15,186 nt of DNA from Phoronis pallida (Eukaryota; Phoronida; Phoronidae): contig JAOXYC010022235.1 in the NCBI GenBank assembly GCA_028565715.1, positions 1 to 15,186 of the forward strand, written 5' to 3'. The position numbers and the translations under genes are program-made. The notes beneath the pieces are model-generated. The model was not told where the DNA came from. It worked only from the letters and a program-made list of their open reading frames with translations, and did not search any database. Below are positions 7,830-15,186 of the stretch, piece by piece (the first letter of the stretch is position 1; every line of letters starts with the position of its first letter).

Positions 7830-8277
7830 TAGACACTTTCAGCACTACGTTTTTGCGGGCGAAAAACGTGCGTATCGTCTGATGACGTCACTGTCACGTG
7901 GTATACTACGTTACGGGTATCGTGCTACGGGCAAGAAATACGTAGAAATCGAGCCTCTACGTAAATGCTTTCCGTATGTAATTTTTTCGCCTTACTCGAA
8001 CTAACATTTAGATGATTTTCATGAAGTAGTATATCTTAGGTGTATCTAGTACTCGAACAAATTTAAAAAAATCTTCGGGTTTGAAGACGAAAAATTGTGA
8101 TTTAATAAGGGCAACCGAGTTTCAAAACTTTTTCAATATGGCGGCTTTACGTTGCGTTAACAGGTCAAAAACGTATTGCTGAAAGAAACTTGATTGCGGA
8201 TATATAATGTGACGTCATTTTTATACGATACGTTTACGGATACGGATGGCTCGAAAACGTTGTGCTGAAAGTGTCTA
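7830..8277. mobile_element. MITE with TA flanks and matched TGACGTCA subterminal sites
   Basis: The left end TAGACACTTTCAGCAC at 7830 is mirrored by the right end finishing at 8277. Over 26 bp the ends agree at 24 positions, and weaker similarity continues to about 65 bp. The palindrome TGACGTCA sits at 7883-7890 on the left and 8210-8217 on the right, 53 and 60 bp from the ends. Taking TA as the target duplication, the element would start GACACTTTCAGC, consistent with a Tc1/mariner- or pogo-like dependent family, but the superfamily is not established. There is no transposase frame in 448 bp. An extra end-like word (AAACGTATTGCTGAAAG) lies at 8169-8185, which suggests nested or repeated transposase-binding sites. 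Confidence 0.85.
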
Positions 8278-8375
8278 ATAATGAATGCGCACAAGCGCGT
8301 AAGAAACCAAGGCATCAAAAATATAGTCCCTATAAATACATTTAATGACTTAAATTTAATTTGTAGTGACCTACA

Positions 8376-8489
8376 TTTTTGAAGTGAAGTGATATAAAAA
8401 CAAGACTTGAGTGTAGTAAAATATCATAAATTATCACAAAATAGCATAAATAGTGAAATATGCACAACTCTGACTAATGGACAGGATAA
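8376..8489 (+). repeat. Direct repeat, copy 2 of 2
   Basis: Second copy of the repeat at 7511-7604 in the same orientation, with the central spacer longer by about 19 bp (8413-8449). Spacing between copies is 865-885 bp. Similarity may continue weakly past both edges (for instance towards 8516), so the original duplicated unit was probably larger than 110 bp. Confidence 0.8.
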
Positions 8490-9152
8490 AACGGCCAAAA
8501 TGACAGTAAATATTTTATTCATGTGATTGTAATTTGTTAGACAAACACTGAAGATAACCTCGTAAGATACTCGAGATATCCTGGTTGTAATGATCCGATA
8601 TGTGAACCATGATATATTGTATTGCCTAATCACATTAAGAGTAATTAAATTTTAACTCAAACACGTGAGATAAATTCTTTTGTCTGGTACAAATATTTAG
8701 CCTATTGTTTAAGCGCATTACATGTACTACATGATTTTCACAGACCAATAGAACATCGGATTAAGGCACTGATATCGCGAATATCATATGAATAAAATGG
8801 ACGAATCAGCAGCTTGAGTACATTATTTGAAAGTTACAATGTCTCTCATCGACAATTTACACCCTTTATATACAAATTATTCAAATCTGGGATTTTAATA
8901 GGTCGACAACATTTTTTAATCGTAGACATCATCATTGTATTGAAATATAGTGAACGTGCACCTCGAAATTATTCAGACATAAACTGAGGGTTATCATATT
9001 TTTTTTCGACACTCTTACAACTTTTCACCAACATGAGGCAGTCAAATCACATAAAAACGGGTGGTGTACGGGAGTGATGTCGCGGACACTGAGAAGAAAC
9101 TCAGCTGAAAGTCAGTGAAAACAATATGTATATACATTTCTCCCATGAAAAG
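8490..9152. other. Intergenic, no gene recognised
   Basis: AT-rich, no frame over 70 codons and no clear repeat. Small palindromic words are present (for example ATATCGCGAATAT near 8772). Nothing supports a gene or RNA. Confidence 0.5.
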
Positions 9153-10747
9153 TGTTGTTTTACGTACATAGTTTGTATATTATGAGGGTCCGACTGTGTC
9201 AGTTCATTTCGCACCAATAACACTCGTCACCGATGCCATGACGAGTCACATCATGAGAAATGACGAGTCATCCTGCGTTTGGAAACGAATGTGAAACACG
9301 TGTTCAATAGGAGACGGCTCCGCCCCTACCCTTGCGGTGTGGATTTCATTTTCAAATAGTAATCATATTTTTAGTTATACTCAGCTTACACTCGAGGGAG
9401 TTTTTTGAGCTTATATTGAGACTTATATACCTAGGTATATTGTTATAGGAAATGAAACGGGTGTCATACATGTCAAACAGGATTTGGTGCAGAGGCCTTT
9501 GTCATTCCGCTGATGAGGTCTTTTTAAATATTCTAATATGCTAAATTTAACTTGTTTACCCTAAATTATTGAATTTGAGCAATTGGACACCTAAAATACA
9601 TGTGCTCTCACAATATCTGCTATTGCATTATTTTTATGTTGCCAGTTACCACCCCTGCAAGGTCATCAACACATTCTAGCCACAACTACGAATGTTACTC
9701 AATGGGTCATGGTTTAATTAAAACAGGGTCACAAAAGTGCATGAATACAATGGGACATTTGTAAGAGATTTTGTCAATGGCGAAAAGCATTTTTTTTTGA
9801 GTAATTGCTGTACATGTTAACAAAATTAAATGTTAAAAAAATCCATGTAAATCCGAACGTCTATAAGTTTAAAAAAATTAAAAAAAACTATGATGAGGTT
9901 TCTCACAGACTAGTGGGGATGTTGACCCGGGCGTTTCAATTGTATTACGTTGTTGTTTTTAACTTGTCTTCATTCATTGTAATTTAATTCCCCATGTTTG
10001 GGGGTTATTCATAATTAATTAGATAAAATAGTGACAATGACAACATGTTTTTCAAAATCCTTCAATATATACAATCCACGCCCAAAAAAATAATCGTTGT
10101 AGAAATTCACTCTAACTCTATTCAAAGTACATGCAAGACAACTGAAAACTCAATTATCATGACTTGACTAATACATGTATTGGTTAACTTGTAATTTTAA
10201 CGGCCTCGTTCTAAATATAAACAGAGACCGTATATATAGAGACTAGAAACTCTACAATGTTGCCGTGTAAAAAAGCGTGCACGCGAGTTTTGATTATTGC
10301 AGACGGGGCGAAATAATTGGCGAATTATTGCTGGAATGACTATCATTTTTTAAGTCAAGTACCAAGATTAGTAAAATCGACACATTCAATTGAACAGACA
10401 AGAATTAAAAATCGACGCACGCAGTAGTCGTAAGAGTTTCCCGTCTTATCAATTATAAGGTCTTTGATATAAACAACCACAAATTAATGCCATGACATGA
10501 ACAGCGTGCCTGTGTATAACACACCATGAAATGTAGACATCAGAATGGCTGTCTGCTAATTTGATTGACATCTCGATCAAGGCTTGAAGCGCTTCCGCCC
10601 CGAGTTGAATCACAGGCCGAAAGCATCTCTTGACCCGTCACACATACAGTGACGTGATAAATTCATGCGATGACGAGTAAAATTGATGCGAAATGAACTG
10701 ACACAGCCGGCCCCTCATAGGATATACAATATGCACGTAGAACAACG
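9153..10747. mobile_element. 1.6-kb segment bounded by imperfect inverted repeats
   Basis: The left arm (about 9153-9285) pairs with the reverse complement of the right arm (about 10617-10747). The best block is CTGTGTCAGTTCATTTCGCA on the left (9194-9213), found inverted at 10687-10706. Outside it, GTTGTT(T/C)TACGT(A/G)CATA is also shared, and further in, ACTCGTCA(C/T)CG and TGACG(A/G)GTCA. Identity is about 80 percent with small indels. No obvious target duplication was found outside 9153 and 10747. The interior has no convincing ORF: a 60-codon frame at 9805-9987 is Lys/Asn/Val-rich and unrecognised. It is most simply an old non-autonomous transposon or foldback element, or two inverted copies of a repeat. 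Confidence 0.6.
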
Positions 10748-11454
10748 TAAAACGCCAAAGGCTCGGATTTTTAACAAATTTATCACTCATTTAGAGAAAC
10801 ACCATATCCATGACTTCTTGGGGAATAGTGCCCATATAATACCGCTAGATCACGCTAACCATATCGAGTGACTTGTTAAAAAATGCTTCGAAATTTTAAT
10901 TCCCATGTTTTATCATGTTATAGATATATATATATATATATATATATATGGTGAAAATTTCAAAATGTTAGATTTAAGGTTGTTCTACAGTCAAAATGTC
11001 CCATGTAAACTAATTGTTCAAATTATATGATCGACATGTCAGCAATTAAAGGACACGTGTACTTTGGAAAATTTTACCTGCAATGTTTGAAGACTTGCTA
11101 TTTGTTGGATAAGTAACGCGCAGATCACAGTTTTATGCTAAATTTAATAAGTAACATCTTTATCTAAACATGTCTATCTTACTTAATGCATATAAAGGCG
11201 TAAAATTTGAGAAAATTTAATCACATTGTCAAAAATGTGGGACATTGCAAAATCTCACAGGCAGGGGATAATGTTATACTATAATGAAGATTCTTAGTTA
11301 TCCAGTTGTGAAGAATATAGTTAATAATGATTAAATCAAAGTGTGGATATTTCTATACGTACATGCCGATACCGTGCAAGTCGACTTTCACGTCATTCGG
11401 TCTATTGACCGCTTTAGGGCGAAGTAGTGTATTTTAGATGGGATTGCTTTATCT
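10748..11454. other. Intergenic with a TA microsatellite
   Basis: AT-rich sequence with no frame of note apart from the tail of a 62-codon frame (10683-10871) that starts inside the inverted repeat and is not credible. The one clear feature is the dinucleotide array at 10924-10949. Confidence 0.5.
10924..10949. repeat. (AT)13 microsatellite
   Basis: Twenty-six bases of uninterrupted AT dinucleotide. It is likely length-polymorphic and able to form cruciforms. There is no sign that it acts as a promoter element. Confidence 0.95.
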
Positions 11455-11760
11455 GCCTATTTACCTCACCGCAAAACCGCATGACGGATTTTAACAGAGA
11501 GTTTTTTTATCGGGGATGGACCGGAACAAGCCGACTGTCTTTGCTTATCGACCACCCTAGTTCCTCTTAACGGCAATGTTAGATCGTAACTTGAAACTGG
11601 CTTGTCCCGCGATTATTTTGAAAACGGTTGAACAGATCTTGATAAAACTACAAATAAATGTTTCTGGTAACTCGCCGGTAGGGTAAGCCTACCAGTTGAT
11701 TTTCACGCGTTGTTGTTTTTTGTTTGATGAGTTTGGGGGAGCTTATTTACCCCCTTGATG
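11455..11760 (+). repeat. Two diverged units of the 157-bp repeat family
   Basis: Two successive units preserve the block order of the array at 1016-1640. Unit one has AAAACCGCATGACGGATTTT near 11473-11492, then ACCGGAACAAGCCGACTGTC, then CCACCCTAGTTCCTC, then TTAGATCGTAAC. Unit two has AAACGGTTGAACAGATCTTG (from about 11622), then CTCGCCGGTAG and CCTACCAGTTGATTTTC. Identity to the first array is low (perhaps 60-65 percent by eye), but the collinear order over two periods makes homology likely. Confidence 0.6.
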
Positions 11761-12201
11761 CTGGTGAGAAATCACAAATACGGCAATATGAGAAGTGTCT
11801 CATACGATTAAAGAATGCAGAATGGTCAGTAAAATTCAACAGGTAACCTGTTTGAAAGAAAACCTCCTGCCGGTGTGACCGTATCAGTGTAAATGCCTAG
11901 GAACGTGATTTAATAAGTAATTGTTTATTTAACTGTCTGATCGTTATCTCATACTTTTCGAGGGCGAGACGATAGACGCCTTTGCCTAAAGCTAATCAGA
12001 AAAAGGTCAATGTTAAAGAGACACACCTCGCCGGTAACGATAACAAAAACTAGCCCCATTGAAACGTTAACTGAAAACAGCTGAACAAGACTCGAAAGTT
12101 GCATTTTTATCATCAGCAAAGGTTCAACTGTCAACGTTGAAGAGTACATTGTAAATAATCGTCTATAGTTTCCTGGATTAAAAGCTTGTTAAATGACGAC
12201 C
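11761..12201. other. Intergenic, no gene recognised
   Basis: A 66-codon minus-strand frame (11949-12149) has some hydrophobic character but no recognisable domain or gene context. Nothing else is supported. Confidence 0.5.
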
Positions 12202-12683
12202 TGTACCGGGGATTTCACTTTTCCAGTTGAAATATTTTCCCGAAACAGCGCCCTTGGGCGCTCTTTCGGAAAACATGGGCGCTCTTTCGGAAACACAAAC
12301 GTCACTCAATACTCGTGTTTCTTGAAGTATTAGGCGATAGGAGTGTGCCAAATGCGTTTAGGAGACTAATTACATACTGTTCTTGTATGAAACAATATGT
12401 TATTCCTAAATTACGAAATTTAACACAATCGATTTGAGTCAAAGTCGATAAACGGTCCTGTCATGACCCCAAATAGAAAAAAATATGAGTTTCCCAAAAA
12501 TTGAACAGTATTTAAGCGTTTGAACTTTTAATGCATGAGCGCTCTTTCGGAAAGGATCTCAAATTTTGAAAAAAGCGATTTGGCTCAAGAAAGAGCGCCC
12601 ATGGGCGGTCTTTCGGAAATTTTCCGAAAGAGCTCCCATGGGTGCTCTTTCAGGGGGGCGTTCTTTCGGAAATTCCCGGTACA
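12202..12683. mobile_element. Putative element with GCTCTTTCGGAAA motif clusters
   Basis: The left end TGTACCGGGGATTTC (12202-12216) is the near-perfect reverse complement of the right end GGAAATTCCCGGTACA (12668-12683). Inside, the motif (GGGC)GCTCTTTCGGAAA occurs forward at 12256, 12277, 12537, about 12604 and about 12659 (the last two variant), with a further variant near 12643, and inverted at about 12588-12600 and 12619-12633. A 16-bp exact palindrome TTTCGGAAATTTTCCGAAA-type junction lies at about 12611-12629. No coding capacity. A TA target duplication is possible (12204-12205 and 12680-12681) but is inside the match, so the boundary is uncertain. Confidence 0.65.
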
Positions 12684-12763
12684 ATTTATTTGTTTTGTTG
12701 TTGTTTGACTGAAGCTTGAAATCGGCGAGAAATGTCTATTTTTTTTTTTGAATGTGATAGAAT

Positions 12764-12855
12764 ACACCAAGATGAGTATTTCAAGCCATAAATTTAAAAC
12801 CTAAACGCTACACCAAGATGAGAATTTCAAGCCATAAATTTAAAACCTTAACGCT
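12764..12855 (+). repeat. 46-bp tandem duplication
   Basis: ACACCAAGATGAG through AACGCT occurs at 12764-12809 and directly again at 12810-12855 with two or three substitutions. The high identity implies a recent duplication. Confidence 0.9.
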
Positions 12856-13147
12856 CCATGGTTAAAACAAAATGAAATACAATGAAACTTGAAGGTAAGT
12901 TCCTTTAAGGAATGGATCGTGTGCAGTGCCATCTAACCCTTGTAATCGATGCATTGACTTATATGATATTGAGCTTGGATATGATAATAAGAGCAACCTA
13001 GTCGGGATTGAGAACCTTGGTACTAGAAACCCGTAGCCAAATACTGATAACTACATGAATAATTTACAATCAAATATCAGGTAATGTTGATACATCATAA
13101 ATTTCTCCAACTGGAATGTCAATTTAACTTTGTCAAATATCCTGGTT
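12856..13147. other. Spacer, no gene recognised
   Basis: Nearly 300 bp of AT-rich sequence with no supported frame, RNA or repeat. Confidence 0.5.
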
Positions 13148-13373
13148 CTTCGGGGTCGTCCCGACCTCTTCGATGGGATGCGTGTTGTCAGAGTGAGGTC
13201 AGTGGCATTGTCATTCGAGAGTACCTTACACGAGTAAGCTGCAGATGAGGTGGTCCCAAATTACCGTCTGCTTGGGACAGAAAGAATTCGTACGCTCGAC
13301 AGACAATGCAAAAAAACGTGAGCCTCATTCTGACAACACACATCCCATCAATGGGTCGGAACGTCCTCGAATT
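13148..13373. mobile_element. 226-bp foldback, imperfect palindrome
   Basis: The left half pairs with the right half along most of its length. GATGGGATGCGTGTTGTCAG at 13172-13191 is found inverted at 13330-13349 with one mismatch. Outside that, TTCGGGGTCGTCCCGACC pairs with the complement of GGGTCGGAACGTCCTCGAA. Inside it, GCATTGTCATTCGAGAGTAC pairs with the inverted GTACGCTCGACAGACAATGC. Only the central 30 bp or so lacks clear pairing. It may be a foldback/MITE; a transcribed version would make one long hairpin. No conserved coding frame. Confidence 0.75.
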
Positions 13374-13403
13374 ATTAGAAGATTTTTAACGATTAAAATC
13401 AGA

Positions 13404-13580
13404 AGAGCCGTTACCGGAAACATAATATTTATGTTCGTTCTACTTACACGACGAGCTATGTATCCAGAGATAAAAACAACACAGTAGTTGTGTGCGAAAG
13501 GCCATTTTTAATTAAAATGACAGAAAAGATAAAATATATAATATGATAGAAATATAAACATGAACTCTGGATAGATGGGC
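13404..13580 (+). repeat. Local duplication, copy A
   Basis: Begins with AGAGCCGTTACCGGAAACAT (13404-13423), followed by a 156-bp block at 13425-13580 (ATTTATGTTCGTTC to GGATAGATGGGC). That block recurs at 13823-13988 at about 95 percent identity with short insertions in copy B. Confidence 0.9.
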
Positions 13581-13822
13581 GGAAAAAGCGCCCAGGGTAG
13601 TGGGTGGGTTACAGAAATGAAGAATAGTAGATCGAACATCAAGAACGAAATAAAACGCGACTCGATTGATTCAGACTTTGCTAACAAAGAGATTGAGTGG
13701 CATGGCCATGTGATTCAGCTAAGCCAATAGAATATATGTTGAAATTACGCAATGTGAAGAGAGAATACAGTATCTAACAAAAGGTGCCGTTCACTCCATA
13801 AAATGATTTAACGAGTTAAATT
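13581..13822. other. Spacer between duplicated blocks
   Basis: About 240 bp of sequence that is not repeated elsewhere in the window as far as I can see. No frame or RNA is supported. Confidence 0.5.
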
Positions 13823-14012
13823 ATATTTATGTTCGTTCCACTTACACGACGAGCTATGTACATGTATCCAGAGATAAAAACAACACAGTAGTTGTGTGCG
13901 AAAGGCCATTTTTTATTAAAATGACAGAAAAGATAAAATGTATAATATGATAGAAATACAAACAAACATGAACTCTGGATAGATGGGCAGTAGAGCCGTT
14001 ACCGGAAACATA
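13823..14012 (+). repeat. Local duplication, copy B
   Basis: Matches 13425-13580 with an extra ACATGT-type insertion near 13859 and ACAA near 13967. The short word AGAGCCGTTACCGGAAACAT that precedes copy A here follows copy B (13992-14011), so the order of parts differs between copies. This suggests the two are pieces of a longer array with an internal deletion. Confidence 0.9.
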
Positions 14013-14141
14013 AATAAATATATAATCTATCTACCTTATCAGTCCAACATTTCCAAAAGTCTGGGAGTTGTAACGTGTTTTGGCTTGTTATTGAAAAAAC
14101 TACATTGACATTTTGCTCGATTCAGTCATTAACTTGAATTA

Positions 14142-14250
14142 GCTCCGAACTATCGACCCTTCAGATTATTGAGCTTTCGTAATCTATGTTCAATCGAAAC
14201 GACTGTTGTCTTCGAACTATCCACCTTTCGAACTTTCGAACCTTCGGACT
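14142..14250 (+). repeat. Worn minisatellite of CGAACTATC-like words
   Basis: CCGAACTATCGACC, TTCGAACTATCCACC, TTTCGAACTTTCGAACC and TTCGGACTATCGAG are variants of one roughly 8-10 bp word repeated with drift. A less regular part (14165-14205) separates two clearer clusters. Confidence 0.5.
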
Positions 14251-14476
14251 ATCGAGTCTGAAAATTCATAAAAGCACGTTGCAGTGGTTGTTTATGTATT
14301 AAAGATTGAAGTAAAAAAATTACCCAACCTCATTTGGGCGTTTTGTGGAGTTAAATCCCTCATATAACCGAAGAATTCTTCCTCACTACGCATACAAAAG
14401 TAACACATAAATCAAATTGAGGATGAGTAAATCCTAACATAATAGACACAACATATATATTTCACGCTTAGTTTGA
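14251..14476. other. Spacer, no gene recognised
   Basis: AT-rich sequence between the minisatellite and the LINE fragment. If the LINE 3' end or poly-A tail were intact it should lie here (minus strand), but no homopolymer tail or short terminal repeat is evident. Confidence 0.4.
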
Positions 14477-15100
14477 TTCATAATTTGTCAAGATGGCTCT
14501 TAAAGTGGAAATAGATACTTTTGTTGGCGCTGTTGATATGACTGTTTATGCTCATGGTGCTGTCAAAATAGCTCCTAGGTTTCTGATGGCCTTTGGGGTG
14601 TTATTAACAAGAACTCTGTCTTTTCATTTTTTTAAAAACCTTTAGCATGTTTTCTGAGAGCCACGATCGCACTTGCAATACACAATTCTCGACTTTTGAG
14701 ATGGCGGGCTGCAGAACAATATGGTCACTCGGTTAAAAATCGGTATATATATATTGAGTATCGTCGGAATAACAATGCCTCGATAACCAAAACAAGTCAA
14801 TGATCTCATCCAACGATTCGACGAATACCAGAAAGGGGATCGGTCCTAACACCGATCCTTGGGGGACACCACTGTAGGAAGAGGGAAGTCGTTGGATGAT
14901 GTTTCTCCAATGACGACTGACTGAGTTCGATGACAAAGATAGAACTTCAACCACTCAAGACTGTTTCCCCAAATATCAAGTGATCGTAACATTGTTATTA
15001 GGCGGGCCTGGTTCAAAGAATCAAATGCAGCAGACAAATCCAGGAGGACCATTGCAACACCTTTCCCCGATCAAGAGCCAAGTCGATGTCATTCTTGACT
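14477..15100 (-). pseudogene. Decayed non-LTR retrotransposon reverse transcriptase (CR1/L2/Rex-like)
   Basis: Minus-strand RT domain fragment, about 200 residues across several frames. Upstream VKNDIDLALDRGK (about 15060-15099) precedes motif A, VLLDLSAAFDSLN (about 15012-15052), with both aspartates present. Motif B GVPQGSVLGP is at 14841-14870, and motif C is YSDDT at 14757-14771 (YSDD where YADD is usual). The thumb-side segment follows: SKVENCVLQVRSWLSENMLK (about 14640-14700), KTEFLLITP (about 14600-14627) and a final FDSTMSINSHINSA stretch (about 14530-14565). Breaks: frameshifts near 15055, 14875, 14630 and 14566, an in-frame TAA at 14733-14735, and a probable deletion between KTEFLLI and the last block. 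Endonuclease and ORF1 are absent. An intact RT would copy the element's RNA at a nicked target site; this copy cannot. Confidence 0.9.
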
Positions 15101-15186
15101 TTAAAGGGCCACACAGCGATGGGTATCACAGCAAAAACCACCCACTTACAAACGCCAAATACAGCTTTTCGCTGCACTAAAGTTGC
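15101..15186. other. Window-edge sequence beyond the RT fragment
   Basis: RT similarity stops at about 15100, at TTTAAAGGGCC. The following 86 bp do not continue the expected upstream RT sequence. TTTAAAGGG-type starts are common at DNA transposon ends, so another insertion may begin here, but the partner end is outside the window. Confidence 0.3.

Noticed and set aside
10924-10949. TATA-box promoter
   Set aside because: It is a pure AT microsatellite with no downstream gene.
14493-14645. Plus-strand 50-codon frame with a good Kozak context (AAGATGG)
   Set aside because: It lies antisense to recognisable RT sequence (the FDSTMSINSHINSA and KTEFLLITP segments), so it is a shadow of the LINE.

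Overview
This is eukaryotic, almost certainly invertebrate metazoan, intergenic DNA. It is AT-rich and dominated by tandem repeats, non-autonomous DNA transposons and a decayed LINE, with no bacterial-style gene packing, ribosome binding sites or operons. The CR1/L2/Rex-type reverse transcriptase fragment, the ankyrin repeats ending in VNIQ, and the frequent TAGGCCTA and TACATGTA words would fit a marine invertebrate (hemichordate, echinoderm, lancelet, mollusc or cnidarian). I cannot name the species, and the taxon call is inference.

Layout. 1-160 is a GC-rich direct-repeat block. 950-1640 is an 8-bp/4-bp microsatellite running into four tandem units of about 157 bp; two strongly diverged units of the same family lie 10 kb away at 11455-11760. 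2363-2700 holds three units of a 113-bp tandem repeat. 3690-3960 is strand-asymmetric A/C-rich sequence. 4421-4518 is a 40-44 bp tandem repeat. The only credible protein-coding region is a minus-strand, single-frame, 379-codon ankyrin-like ORF at 4957-6096.

From 6553 to 13373 there are five inverted-repeat structures that look like non-autonomous DNA transposons or foldback elements. They are a roughly 690-730 bp element near 6601-7290 with near-perfect inverted ends and a perfect 15-bp-arm hairpin beside it, a 448-bp MITE at 7830-8277 with TA flanks, a 1.6-kb inverted-repeat-bounded segment at 9153-10747, a 482-bp element at 12202-12683 carrying repeated GCTCTTTCGGAAA motifs in both orientations, and a 226-bp foldback at 13148-13373. 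From 13404 to 14012 there is a locally duplicated segment. The right end (14477-15100) is a minus-strand reverse transcriptase fragment broken by frameshifts, a stop and probably a deletion.

No genes here work together in a pathway. The window reads as a repeat graveyard with one possibly live, possibly decaying ankyrin gene. I found no new multi-gene system. The most useful observations are the repeat families and transposon termini, which are specific enough to be searched genome-wide.
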